Origin: Halorarius litoreus | GTDB lineage: Archaea > Halobacteriota > Halobacteria > Halobacteriales > Haloarculaceae | Direction: 5' to 3' | NCBI RefSeq assembly: GCF_024362405.1 | Contig: NZ_CP101454.1 | Coordinates: 1,426,001-1,490,000 of the forward strand | Length of the DNA stretch: 64,000 bases | In this document: positions 27,928 through 38,437 of the stretch, in pieces | Position numbering within the stretch: the first letter of the stretch is position 1 | Layout of the letters: each line of letters starts with the position of its first letter | Translations under genes and position numbers: made by a program | The notes under the pieces: generated by a model | Seen by the model: the letters and a program-made list of their open reading frames with translations, nothing else | Database searches by the model: none | Told to the model about the DNA's origin: nothing

Positions 27928-28770
27928 ATGGAGGTGAACTGCGAGGGATGTGCCGGCTGCTGTGTCGACTGGCGACCGCTCTCGGAGGCTGCCCCGGACC
28001 ACGAGCGGCAGGGGCGGTACCGCCCGCTCGACGACACCTACAACCTCGTGCCGCTCACCGGCGACGAGATTCGGCGGTTCGTCGACGACGGCTTCGGCGA
28101 CGTACTCGTTCCGCGGCTGTTCGCCGCCGAGACGGGCGTGACGGTCGACGGCCACACACTCGCGTCGGTTGCGGGCGGCCCAGCGTTCTACGTGGGGCTC
28201 CACAAACCGTCGAAACCGGTCGGGCCGTTCGGTCACGACCCGGCGTGGCTCGACGCCTGCGTGTTCCTCGACCCGACGACGCTGCAGTGTCGCATCCACG
28301 GCACGGACCGCTACCCCGAGACGTGTGCGAGCTACCCCGGCGAGAACCTCGCGCTCGGGTTCGAGACCGAGTGCGAGCGGGTGGAGCGGGCGTTCGACGG
28401 TGACCGACTCCGCGACGGCACGCCCCCGAAAGAGCCGGGTATCGACCCGGTGCCGCTGGGGTCGAGCGTGTTCGTCCACCCCGCGCCGCACCGCCTCGAC
28501 GGCGTCGTCGAGCGGCTGGTCGAGGGGCGAGCGACGACCGCCGACCGCGCGGAGTTCGTCGCCGTCGCGGCCGGTCACCACCCGGGCGACGTCGAGGTCG
28601 ACACGGACCACTACGAGGAAACCTACGCGGCCGTTCTCGACGCCGAGTCGTGGGCTGGGCAGGCGAGCGACGAGTGGGGGCGTCTCGCCGACGCGGCCGA
28701 CCCGGAGCCCGCGACCGCCCGCGAGGTCGAGGAGGCCCGCGGTGCGCCGCCGACCCCCGGGTGGGATTAA
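27928..28770 (+). CDS. YkgJ-type cysteine-cluster protein
   Basis: A 280-residue protein with the N-terminal cluster CEGCAGCC and later cysteines (ACVFLDPTTLQCRIHG, PETCASYPG, ETECERV) that together make the YkgJ/CxxCxxCC family metal site, probably zinc or Fe-S. The C-terminal half is acidic and specific to haloarchaea. The reaction is unknown. Starts in a GT-ATG context, 24 bases upstream of the following SDR gene, so co-transcription is likely. Confidence 0.86.
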   Translation: MEVNCEGCAGCCVDWRPLSEAAPDHERQGRYRPLDDTYNLVPLTGDEIRRFVDDGFGDVLVPRLFAAETGVTVDGHTLASVAGGPAFYVGLHKPSKPVGPFGHDPAWLDACVFLDPTTLQCRIHGTDRYPETCASYPGENLALGFETECERVERAFDGDRLRDGTPPKEPGIDPVPLGSSVFVHPAPHRLDGVVERLVEGRATTADRAEFVAVAAGHHPGDVEVDTDHYEETYAAVLDAESWAGQASDEWGRLADAADPEPATAREVEEARGAPPTPGWD

Positions 28771-28794
28771 GTCGCTGCGCGGCGTTTTCACCGT

Positions 28795-29706
28795 ATGCAC
28801 GTACTCGTGACGGGGGCGACGGGGTTCGTCGGTGAGCGTCTGGTCCCCGCGCTCGTCGAGCGGGGCCACGACGTTCGCGCTCTGGTCCGCGACCCCTCGC
28901 GGTACGACGCTCCCTCGGGAGTCGAGGTGGCGACCGGCGACCTCCTCGACCCGGGGAGCTTCGAAGCCGCGCTCGACGGCATCGAGGCGGCCTACTACCT
29001 CGTCCACTCGATGGGTGCCGGCGCGGACTACGCTGAGCGGGACCGCCGGGCCGCTCACAACTTCGCCGCAGCCGCGACCGAGGCCGGCGTCGAGCGGGTC
29101 GTCTATCTCGGCGGGCTGGGCGACGACCGCGACGACCTCTCCGAACACCTGAAATCCCGGCGCGAGGTCGAGACGGTCCTCGCGGAGGGTGACTACGCAC
29201 TGACGACGCTCCGGGCGGCCATCATCATCGGGGAGGGGTCGGCGTCGTTCGGGGTCGTCAGCCAACTCGCCAAGCGACTCCCGGTGATGGTGACGCCGCG
29301 GTGGGTTCGCACCCGGTGTCAGCCCATCGCCATCGACGATGTCATCGCGTATCTGGCGGGCGTGCTCGACGCCCCTGAGACGGCCGGCGAGATGTACGAA
29401 ATCGGCGGCCCGGAGGTGCTGACCTACGAGGAGATCATCCGCGTCGTCGCTGCCCACGCTACCGGCCACGAGCCGTACATCGTCCCGGTACCCGTGCTGA
29501 CCCCGCGGCTGTCGAGTTACTGGCTCGGGCTCGTGACGGACGTCCCGACGAGCGTGGCGCACCCGCTCATCCTCGGGCTGAAGAACCCGGTGGTGGTCTC
29601 GGACCACCGCATCGACGCGGTCGTTCCCATCGAGAAGACGCCGTTCGAGACGGCCGTCGCCCGCGCGCTGGGGGAGCCCGCGTCGGTGCCGGTGACGACT
29701 GCATGA
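28795..29706 (+). CDS. atypical SDR / NAD(P)-binding epimerase-like protein
   Basis: A 303-residue NAD(P)-binding Rossmann protein of the NmrA/complex-I NDUFA9-like group, with nucleotide motif LVTGATGFVGERL, then YYLVHSMGAGADYAERDRRAAHNFAAAA and QPIAIDDVIAYLAGVLDAPETAGEMYEIGG. It lacks a clear Tyr-x-x-x-Lys catalytic pair, as is common for atypical SDRs, so it may bind a cofactor or quinone-linked substrate. It overlaps the next membrane-protein gene by ATGA, suggesting that both work at the membrane. Confidence 0.87.
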   Translation: MHVLVTGATGFVGERLVPALVERGHDVRALVRDPSRYDAPSGVEVATGDLLDPGSFEAALDGIEAAYYLVHSMGAGADYAERDRRAAHNFAAAATEAGVERVVYLGGLGDDRDDLSEHLKSRREVETVLAEGDYALTTLRAAIIIGEGSASFGVVSQLAKRLPVMVTPRWVRTRCQPIAIDDVIAYLAGVLDAPETAGEMYEIGGPEVLTYEEIIRVVAAHATGHEPYIVPVPVLTPRLSSYWLGLVTDVPTSVAHPLILGLKNPVVVSDHRIDAVVPIEKTPFETAVARALGEPASVPVTTA

Positions 29707-30425
29707 GTCGTTCTCCCGAGTTCGGCGAGACGTGGGTGTACGAGTCCATCGTCGGCGCGCTCCCGGGTATCGACCTCCCGAAGCCGGCCGCTATCGCCCT
29801 CCAGTTTCTCGTGTTCGAGGTGGCGCTCTTGGCGCTGGCGTGGTACTACGACCTCTGGAACGCGGCGCTGGCGGGGACGGTCGCCGTGGCGGTTGCCGCC
29901 GTCGGGAGCACTGAGATGCTCCGAATCGGCCGGCTCGCCCGCCGTGCAACCGTCCCCGAGGCGTACTCGCGGCTCCTGTTCGGGTCGAGCATCGAGGTGG
30001 TACTCGCGGTGCTCGCGTTCGTCGCGCTCGTCACCCACCTGTTCGTCTTCGACCCGCGGACGGGCGGCTCGCTCCTCGCGTCGCTGTTCGGGCCCGACCC
30101 GCCGATCGTCGTCGTCTACCTGATGCTGCTGGTGCTGTGGGACGTCTGTTACCGCATCGGCACCGGCTGGTGGGCGTCGGTGGTCGCGCTGTGGCGCTCT
30201 GCCCGGTACGAACTGGACGAGACGGCTCGCCGAACGTTCGTCCGCGCGGACCTCGAGACGATGGCGTTCGGGCTCGTCCAGCTCGCGCTCGTGCCGTTCG
30301 TCGCCGACCAGCCGGTGTTGCTGGTCGCGCTCGTCGGTCACGTCGTCGCCGTGACGGCCGTGACGGGGCTGTCGCTGGTGCTGTTGCGGACCAGAGAACC
30401 GAGCGGCGTCAGCGTGACGACTTGA
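29703..30425 (+). CDS. polytopic membrane protein, coupled to SDR
   Basis: A 240-residue protein with about six membrane helices and a cytoplasmic loop (RLARRATVPEAYSR). No known family motif beyond conservation among haloarchaea. Its start overlaps the SDR stop, indicating translational coupling. Its last 17 bases overlap the end of the convergent small acidic protein gene. Confidence 0.8.
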   Translation: MSRSPEFGETWVYESIVGALPGIDLPKPAAIALQFLVFEVALLALAWYYDLWNAALAGTVAVAVAAVGSTEMLRIGRLARRATVPEAYSRLLFGSSIEVVLAVLAFVALVTHLFVFDPRTGGSLLASLFGPDPPIVVVYLMLLVLWDVCYRIGTGWWASVVALWRSARYELDETARRTFVRADLETMAFGLVQLALVPFVADQPVLLVALVGHVVAVTAVTGLSLVLLRTREPSGVSVTT

Positions 30426-30585
30426 TCTGCTTGAACTGGTCGAGTAGCGCCTCTGCGGAGTCCCCCGAGTCGTACTCGACCTTCCCCTCGTAGTGGGTCC
30501 GGTCGTCGTCCGTGCTCACGTCGACGGCCGCGGTCTTCTGTTCTCGGCGCTCGTGCTCTTCCTCGTCATAGGCACCCATTGACAT
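30409..30585 (-). CDS. 58-residue acidic haloarchaeal protein (DUF5786-like)
   Basis: A short soluble protein, MSMGAYDEEEHERREQK... ending LLDQFKQIKSSR, very rich in Asp and Glu, probably mostly helical at both ends. It matches, from memory, a small protein family found in nearly all haloarchaea (DUF5786). ATG at 30585 was used; a second ATG two codons later is equally possible. It overlaps the convergent membrane-protein gene by 17 bases. Function unknown. Confidence 0.82.
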   Translation of the reverse strand: MSMGAYDEEEHERREQKTAAVDVSTDDDRTHYEGKVEYDSGDSAEALLDQFKQIKSSR

Positions 30586-30711
30586 GGTAGTTACACACTC
30601 ACTTACGAATTGGTGGTAATTAATGTAACGGGGATTTCGAACGGGTTTTTAAGTCATCTCTCGACGGGACGCGGACGCAACCGGTAAATCCGTCCGCACG
30701 TATCCTCAGGT

Positions 30712-31710
30712 GTGGCAGGGCCACTTCGGTTCCGTCGGTCGACCCGCCCGTGGAACGACCAGCAGGTCCGCGACCAGCTGCTTCGACCGCTCGACGACAC
30801 CATCGGCGCGCGTCTGGAGGAGCCGTGGTTCGACCCACCGAACGGCTACGAAGCCTGCCGGCTGGAGATGCACAACGGGGAGTTCGCGCTGTTCGTCTGG
30901 AACGACCACGAGGGCTACTGGATGGGGAACACGACGACCCCGGAGGTGCTGTGGCGGACGGACAAGTACGACTTCACCGAGGTGCCGTACGGCATCGCAC
31001 GCTGGGCGCAGCGCGAACTGCTGGCGCGGCTCGAAGTCGTCGACCCGTGGCTCGCCGACTACGACCACGTCGCGTGGTTCTTCCTCCCTGTGTTCTGTTC
31101 GAAGGACGGGCGGACGACCACGCGCCGGTTCTTCGACGAGCACGCCGCTGGCTTCCCCGACGCGACCCGCGACGAGGGGCTCGCGTTCTACGAGGACGCG
31201 CTCTCGACCGGGATGCTCGACGCCTACCGGTACACCATGGCCTCGAAGCTCGGGACGAGCCAGGGGCTCGACCTCGGGCGGATGGCCGCGACGATGGGCG
31301 AGTTCACGGTCGCGAAACTCCTCCACGACGCGGGCGTGCGCTTCGAGCCCGAAATCGAACTCGACAGCGGGCACGCACTCGACTTCCTCGTCGACGGCGA
31401 GCACCTCGTCGAGGTGACGCGCCCGCTCCCGCCGGCCCGTCGCGACCGCGCGGACACCCCCATCGCGGCGCTCCGCGAGACCGCGGGCGCGAAGAACAGC
31501 GACCAGCTCCGGGCGCATCCGACCGCGACGCTGTTCGTCGACTGCTCGTCGTTCCGTGACGACGAGTGGGCCGCCGTCGCCGCCGAACGGCCGTCGGTCT
31601 CTCACGACCCGACGGTGGTGTTCCGCGCGCGCCCCGACGGCCGTATCGAGGGCTACCGACACGGCACGCTCCCGTTCGAGCTGAACGGCGCGATCGACTG
31701 GCTGGAGTAG
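30712..31710 (+). CDS. conserved haloarchaeal protein (DUF5784-like), nuclease-fold candidate
   Basis: A 332-residue protein of a family I recall as DUF5784. The N-terminal about 190 residues are family-specific (PWFDPPNGYEACRLEMHNGEFALFVWNDHEGYWMGN). Residues 195-240 read GEFTVAKLLHDAG, then GHALDFLVDGEHLVEVTR, a pattern like the PD-(D/E)XK nuclease core: helix with E197, then D224, E234 and T236 in place of the usual lysine. The start is GTG, about 30 bases after GGTAAATC. The nuclease-fold suggestion is inference; it may be inactive. Not in an evident operon. Confidence 0.82.
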   Translation: MAGPLRFRRSTRPWNDQQVRDQLLRPLDDTIGARLEEPWFDPPNGYEACRLEMHNGEFALFVWNDHEGYWMGNTTTPEVLWRTDKYDFTEVPYGIARWAQRELLARLEVVDPWLADYDHVAWFFLPVFCSKDGRTTTRRFFDEHAAGFPDATRDEGLAFYEDALSTGMLDAYRYTMASKLGTSQGLDLGRMAATMGEFTVAKLLHDAGVRFEPEIELDSGHALDFLVDGEHLVEVTRPLPPARRDRADTPIAALRETAGAKNSDQLRAHPTATLFVDCSSFRDDEWAAVAAERPSVSHDPTVVFRARPDGRIEGYRHGTLPFELNGAIDWLE

Positions 31711-31812
31711 CGAACAGGCAGTCCTGCGGCTTCTGCGGGGTGGTGGACTACGCTCCCGCCGAGTTCACCCCGCGACCCTGGTCAGGTCACGGGGTGTGTG
31801 GCTGCGTTTCCG

Positions 31813-31819
31813 TATATAA
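31813..31819 (+). promoter_or_regulatory. strong TATA box in a gene-free region
   Basis: TATATAA, preceded by purine/pyrimidine context CCG, is the best archaeal TATA match in the 480-base spacer, but no protein gene follows. Transcription would start near 31842 and run into the structured repeat element. Confidence 0.45.
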
Positions 31820-31841
31820 CTCTGAGGCGCGCGCTGGCGAG

Positions 31842-32085
31842 TGCTTCAGCGCGAGTCACGAGGGGTCGGGGGTCCCTCGGGTCGCTCGCGCGGCGCAGCC
31901 GCGGGAGGACAGCGCCGTGGGAGGGATGAGCGAGCGAATCGGCTGGGGAGGCTCGTGGCTGTCACAGCATCCGCGAGCGACTGGAAGGAGCGAGCGGTTC
32001 ACCGCGCCCGAACGGCGTGAGGGCGCGGGACCAAGGGCTGACCGTAGGGAAGCCCGCAGTGTCTTTTTGATGCAGCTTTTTGCCT
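31842..32085 (+). ncRNA. candidate non-coding RNA
   Basis: The predicted transcript starts about 25 bases after TATATAA and ends in two U-tracts (CTTTTTG at 32063-32069 and CTTTTTGC at 32076-32083). Hairpins include GCCGC/GCGGC-type stems around 31890-31905. No open frame with haloarchaeal codon bias spans it. Its 3' half is conserved with the inverted copy at 33.6-33.8 kb. This is a proposal from promoter, terminator and repeat conservation only. Confidence 0.4.
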
Positions 32086-32186
32086 GAGCGAGGCTCGCCG
32101 GAGTCCTCGCGAGCGGAGCGAGCGAGGGCCGTGGCTGAGGAGTGAAGCGACTCAGCCCGAGGCGAGCCGAGCGAAGTGCAAAAAGG
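31967..32186 (+). repeat. structured intergenic element, copy A
   Basis: Shares ordered blocks with copy B (minus strand, 33591-33771): GCATCCGCGAG (31968-31978), GGCGCGGGACCAAGGGCTGAC (32022-32042), then GTGTCTTTTTG, GCAG-TTTTTGCC (32059-32084), GAGCGAGGC and a final GTGCAAAAAGGTG (32176-32188). CTTTTTGC and GCAAAAAG pair to enclose a long hairpin (GGCTCGCC/GGCGAGCC with an inner GGCTGAG/CTCAGCC). The hairpin differs entirely from that of copy B while the closing stem is kept. It ends at the stop codon of the leftward acidic protein gene and offers T-tracts in both directions, so it may act as a bidirectional terminator. Confidence 0.75.
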
Positions 32187-32188
32187 TG

Positions 32189-32467
32189 CTAGAACGAGAG
32201 CTGGTCCGGGCCGTTCTCGCCGACGGTCGGCGCGTCACGGTCCGAGTAGCCCTTCCGGCCGATGCCCTTCTCGGAGATGGCCGAGCGTGCGGCCAGCTTC
32301 GCGTCCTCGGCGTCCTGATACGTCTCCTCACCCAGCCGCCCCAGTGCGTCACCGAGCGTCTCCGTCCCGTTCGGCAGGTTCAGCTCCAGCTCCCCGTACT
32401 CGGAGATGAGCTCTCCGGTCGTCGCGGGGAAGGAGTGGGCGTCGAACGAGGCGTCCGCGTCGGTCAT
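32189..32467 (-). CDS. small acidic haloarchaeal protein (DUF5789-like)
   Basis: A 92-residue soluble protein resembling, from memory, haloarchaeal DUF5789. It contains PATTGELISEYGELELNLPNGTETLGDALGRLGEETYQDAEDA and ends GRKGYSDRDAPTVGENGPDQLSF. An ATG at 32467 was chosen because TGAGGT lies 9 bases before it; an ATG three codons upstream (32476) directly abuts GAGGT and is the alternative. It is divergent from the PHP gene, and a CGTTCATGAACG palindrome lies between them. Function unknown. Confidence 0.82.
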   Translation of the reverse strand: MTDADASFDAHSFPATTGELISEYGELELNLPNGTETLGDALGRLGEETYQDAEDAKLAARSAISEKGIGRKGYSDRDAPTVGENGPDQLSF

Positions 32468-32496
32468 GAATCGCATACCTCATGGCAATCCATTAT

Positions 32497-32508
32497 CGTT
32501 CATGAACG
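32497..32508. promoter_or_regulatory. 12-base palindrome, possible operator
   Basis: CGTTCATGAACG is a perfect palindrome about 21 bases upstream of the acidic-protein start region and about 100 bases before the PHP gene. A regulator could control both divergent genes from here. Confidence 0.4.
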
Positions 32509-32605
32509 TTATGGGCAAACAGCCTTCGACTCTTGGAAGTGATTAATGATGTCTAAGGAGGGTCCGAGCGCAAGCCGTAAGGCGACACGGCCTGGCGGTT
32601 CGCGC

Positions 32606-33391
32606 ATGGTCACGGCCGACCTCCACGTCCACACGACGAACTCGGACGGGTCGATGGAACTCGACGAGGTGCCCACTGCGGCGAAGCGCGCGGGCGTCGA
32701 CGTCGTCGCCATCACCGACCACGACCGCCTTCACCCCGACCTCGACGCCCCGAGTGCGTACCGCGAGGGCGTCCGACTCATCCACGGCATCGAACTCCGC
32801 GTCGACGCCGGCGACCAGCGCATCGACCTGCTCGGCTACGGCGTCGAGCCGACCGTCGAACTCGAACGCGAAGTCGAACGCATTCAGGCGAACCGCATCG
32901 AACGCGGTCGGGCCATCATCGAGAACGTCGAATCGCACCTTGGCGTCGACCTCGGGCTCGAACCCCGCGAAGGGCTCGGCCGCCCGCACATCGCCCGCGC
33001 GACCGCCGACGCGACCGACATGACCTACACCGAGGTGTTCGACGAACTCATCGGCGACGACGGCCCCTGTTACGTTGCCCGCGACGTGCCGAGCTTCGAA
33101 ACCGGACGCGAACTCCTGTCCGGGGCCTGCGCGCTCGTCGGCCTCGCGCACCCGTTCCGCTATCCAGACCCCGAGGCGGCGCTGGAACTGTGTGCCGAAC
33201 TGGACGCGGTCGAACGGTTCTACCCATACGGTCGCGAGGTCGACCCCATGCCCGTCGAGACGGCCATCGATCGCTTCGATCTCGTGGCGACGGGTGGTAG
33301 CGACGCCCACGACGACGAGCTGGGGAAAGCGGGGCTCGATACCGGCGACTACGACCGGTTTCTGGCCGCCGCAGGTTTGCCAAACCCGTAG
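32606..33391 (+). CDS. PHP-domain phosphoesterase
   Basis: A 261-residue PHP-superfamily metal enzyme. Metal-binding motifs are DLHVHTTNSDGS (H7, H9), AITDHDRL, GIELRVD, GLAHPFRYP and the final GGSDAHDDELG. This is the class of RNase AM/YciV, which removes 5' nucleotides or cleaves 3',5'-bisphosphates, but the haloarchaeal substrate is untested. Start at MVTADLHVHT, directly before the first metal strand; an ATG 20 codons upstream is possible. It lies 31 bases before the mini zinc protein gene, in the same direction. Confidence 0.88.
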   Translation: MVTADLHVHTTNSDGSMELDEVPTAAKRAGVDVVAITDHDRLHPDLDAPSAYREGVRLIHGIELRVDAGDQRIDLLGYGVEPTVELEREVERIQANRIERGRAIIENVESHLGVDLGLEPREGLGRPHIARATADATDMTYTEVFDELIGDDGPCYVARDVPSFETGRELLSGACALVGLAHPFRYPDPEAALELCAELDAVERFYPYGREVDPMPVETAIDRFDLVATGGSDAHDDELGKAGLDTGDYDRFLAAAGLPNP

Positions 33392-33422
33392 GGGTTAACC
33401 GGGTCTATCTCGTAGTGAAGGT

Positions 33423-33584
33423 ATGCAGTGTCACTACTGCGACGAGGACGCCGCCGTCGCGGTCGAGAAGGACGGGGTCAAGGTCGGCCTCTGTGAGGAC
33501 CACTTCCGCCAGCGAATCGACGAACTCCGGGACGAAGGCTGGCTCGAGGACCTCCAGGAGGAGCTGAACATCGACCGTTCCTAG
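33423..33584 (+). CDS. 53-residue mini zinc-binding protein
   Basis: A tiny soluble protein, MQCHYCDEDAAVAVEKDG..., with a CxxC pair (C3, C6) and a second Cys-His set (LCEDHF) that can complete one zinc site, followed by a helical acidic tail. Similar proteins (I recall DUF6757) occur across haloarchaea. The start has a GGT-ATG context, and the stop codon touches the T-tract end of repeat copy B. Function unknown. Confidence 0.82.
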   Translation: MQCHYCDEDAAVAVEKDGVKVGLCEDHFRQRIDELRDEGWLEDLQEELNIDRS

Positions 33585-33590
33585 CCACTT

Positions 33591-33771
33591 TTTGCACCTC
33601 TCTCGGCGCGCTTCGCGCGCCTCGATCGGGCAAAAATCTGCGCCAAAAAGACACATCGGGTCTCCAGCCGCGGCCTTCGGCCGCGTTAGTCGGCCCTCGG
33701 TCCCGCGCCTTCACTCGCGCTGCTCGTTCGGCGCGGCGAATCGCTCGTTCGCTCCGCTCACTCGCGGATGC
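33591..33771 (-). repeat. structured intergenic element, copy B (inverted)
   Basis: Minus-strand copy of the element at 32 kb. Reading leftward: GCATCCGCGAG, CCGCGCCGAAC, GGCGCGGGACCGAGGGCCGAC, GTGTCTTTTTGGCGCAG, ATTTTTGCCCGATCGAGGC, a perfect GGCGCGC-GAA-GCGCGCC hairpin, then GGTGCAAAAAGTGG. TTTTTGC pairs with GCAAAAA around that hairpin, as in copy A. It lies immediately after the mini zinc protein stop, so the pair frames the block 32189-33584. Confidence 0.75.
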
Positions 33772-33852
33772 TCTCTCTGCAGTGTCTCCTCCGGATAATG
33801 CGCCGTATCACTTCAGCCCAAGAGCCATCTCGTGGCCAGCCGACGGCCGACC

Positions 33853-34296
33853 ATGTCCACGGTTGCACTCGCGTCCGCGCTCTTCGGTCGTGACCGAGCC
33901 GTTTCCCGGCGGCTCGGTTTGGTCGCTGTCGCGCTCAGTGTCGCTGCGTTCGGATTCGCGTGGCTCTCCAACGGGCTCCAGGCTGGCGGGGTACTCAGCC
34001 CGCGTGGGGTTCTGGTCGCACTCGCATACGGGACCGTCGGCGTCGGGTCCGTCGTCGCGCTTGTGGGGACGTTCCGAAACAGCGGCTTGCTCACCTGCTG
34101 GCTCCTCGTGTGCGGCCCGGTCGCTGGCCTCGCGGCCTACGGCGCGGTCGCAGGCGGTATCCGTGCTACCGGTCCCGTCGACGCCCTCCTCGCGGGTGGA
34201 CTGTGGGGTGTCGGGGCCGCCGTAACGCTCGGCACGCTCCTGTTCGCACTCGGCGTTGCCGGCCGGTTAATCGACGAGGGTCGGCTCGCAGTCTGA
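33853..34296 (+). CDS. four-helix membrane protein, unknown function
   Basis: A 147-residue protein with four hydrophobic segments (about 22-42, 52-73, 79-103, 110-138) and short loops. No motif recognised. The start at ATG 33853 fits a TATA-like GGATAATG some 60 bases upstream; other in-frame starts lie upstream. It ends five bases from the convergent ligase stop. Confidence 0.68.
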   Translation: MSTVALASALFGRDRAVSRRLGLVAVALSVAAFGFAWLSNGLQAGGVLSPRGVLVALAYGTVGVGSVVALVGTFRNSGLLTCWLLVCGPVAGLAAYGAVAGGIRATGPVDALLAGGLWGVGAAVTLGTLLFALGVAGRLIDEGRLAV

Positions 34297-34300
34297 CCGA

Positions 34301-36923
<2,623 letters not shown>

Positions 36924-37013
36924 ACGTCAACGAGGCGACGCACGGACGTAACGGTTCGCTCGTCGGGGTTCGCTCGTCGGCAGGCCTTTGTCGCCCCGGG
37001 TGACAGAGCCCGT

Positions 37014-37229
37014 ATGGCGACCCCTCCACGTGTCTGCCCCGACTGTGGCGCGCGAAACAGCTACGAGCCGCGCTACACGACGGGCGGCGGCTGGCGCCGC
37101 ATCTACCGCTGCCGGGAGTGTGGCCGGCAGGCGACGACGGCGGGCCCGACGCGCCGCGTTGCGCCGTTCGCCGTGCTCGGTGGGGCCGTGGGCGCGGCGT
37201 GGCTCTATCTGCGCAAGCGACTCGACTGA
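37014..37229 (+). CDS. 71-residue zinc ribbon with C-terminal membrane anchor
   Basis: A small protein with CPDCGARNSYEP and CRECGRQ, a complete four-cysteine ribbon (C8, C11, C33, C36), then a basic linker and one hydrophobic helix (FAVLGGAVGAAWLYL) near the C terminus. It could sit at the cytoplasmic face of the membrane. The start has a GT-ATG context. Function unknown. Confidence 0.75.
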   Translation: MATPPRVCPDCGARNSYEPRYTTGGGWRRIYRCRECGRQATTAGPTRRVAPFAVLGGAVGAAWLYLRKRLD

Positions 37230-37248
37230 GGCGCGAAACCGACGTTCC

Positions 37249-38361
37249 CTACAGGTCCGCGACGTCCTCGATGGCGTCGGTGAGCGCCTTGATGCTCTCG
37301 ACGTCGTGTTCGCCCATGTGGCCGATGCGGAACGTCTTCTCGCCGAGCTCCGAGCCGTAGCCGTTCGAGAACACGAAGTCGTACTCCTCGCTCACGGCGT
37401 CGATGGTCGCGGCGACGTCGATGCCCTGCGCGTTCTCGACGCACGTCACGGTCTGCGACTCGTAGCCCTCCTCGGGGAAGACGTCGAAGTGCTCGTTCGC
37501 CCACTCGCGGGTGTACTCGGCCATCTCGCGGTGGCGCTGGTCGCGCGCCTCGTGGCCCTCGTCCAGCATGTGCTTCATCTGCTTGCGATACGCGAGCATG
37601 ATGGGGATGGCCGGCGTCGAGTGCGTCTGGCCCTTCCGGTCGTAGTAGTCGATACAGCGCTGGAAGCCGCCGTACCACGAGGCCGACTCGCTGTTCGCCT
37701 CGCGCTCGTAGGCGTCGTCGCTGACGGCACAGACCGCGAGCCCCGGCGGCATCGCGAACGCCTTCTGCGTCGAGGTGAAGATGGCGTCGATGTTGTGCTC
37801 CTCGATGTCGATGAAGTCGCCACCGAGACAGGAGATGGCGTCGACGATGAACAGCGTGTCCGGGTAGTCCGCCAGCAAGTCGCCGATCTCCTCGATGGGG
37901 TTGCGGACGCCCGTCGACGTCTCGTTCATCACGGTGCCGACGGCGTCGTACGTCTTGTCGCTCTCTTCGAGGGCGGCGCGCACGTCCTCGGGCTTGACGG
38001 CCTCGCCCCACTCGTACTCGAGGCGGTCGACGTTCTTGCCGAGACGCTCGGCGACGTTCGCCTGCCGCTCGCTGAAGCTCCCACAGGTCGCCACGAGCAT
38101 GTCCTCGTCGACGAGGTTGAGCGTCGTCGCCTCCCAGAACTCGGTGCCGGAGGCCGTGAGCACGATGACGTCGTTGTCGGTGCCGAGGAACTCCTTCGTG
38201 TCCTCGACGATGGTCGTGTAGAGGTCCGTCATCCGGTCCATCCGGTGGCCGAACATCGGCTGGGCCATCGCGTCGGTGACGTCGTCGCGCACCTCGGTCG
38301 GGCCCGGGAGATACAGCGTCTTCTCGGGATAGTCGTCCGTGTATTCGCGTTTCTTGGGCAC
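37249..38361 (-). CDS. class V aminotransferase (alanine-glyoxylate/serine-pyruvate type)
   Basis: A 370-residue PLP enzyme. YLPGPTEVRDDV is the usual start of this family, ASGTEFWEATTLNLV binds PLP phosphate, VDAISCLGGDF carries the cofactor-contacting aspartate, and FTSTQKAFAMPPGLAV holds the PLP lysine. It may convert serine or alanine with glyoxylate/pyruvate, or serve phosphonate-type substrates. GTG at 38361 (MPKKREYTDD) is preferred because AGGTGG lies just before it; a GTG three codons earlier (38370) is possible. No linked pathway gene nearby. Confidence 0.9.
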   Translation of the reverse strand: MPKKREYTDDYPEKTLYLPGPTEVRDDVTDAMAQPMFGHRMDRMTDLYTTIVEDTKEFLGTDNDVIVLTASGTEFWEATTLNLVDEDMLVATCGSFSERQANVAERLGKNVDRLEYEWGEAVKPEDVRAALEESDKTYDAVGTVMNETSTGVRNPIEEIGDLLADYPDTLFIVDAISCLGGDFIDIEEHNIDAIFTSTQKAFAMPPGLAVCAVSDDAYEREANSESASWYGGFQRCIDYYDRKGQTHSTPAIPIMLAYRKQMKHMLDEGHEARDQRHREMAEYTREWANEHFDVFPEEGYESQTVTCVENAQGIDVAATIDAVSEEYDFVFSNGYGSELGEKTFRIGHMGEHDVESIKALTDAIEDVADL

Positions 38362-38437
38362 AGGAACCACCTTGGGTTTGCTCTACACTGTCGGGGGGCA
38401 GGCATGGTAGTTTTGATACCGGCTACGACTCCCCGAC

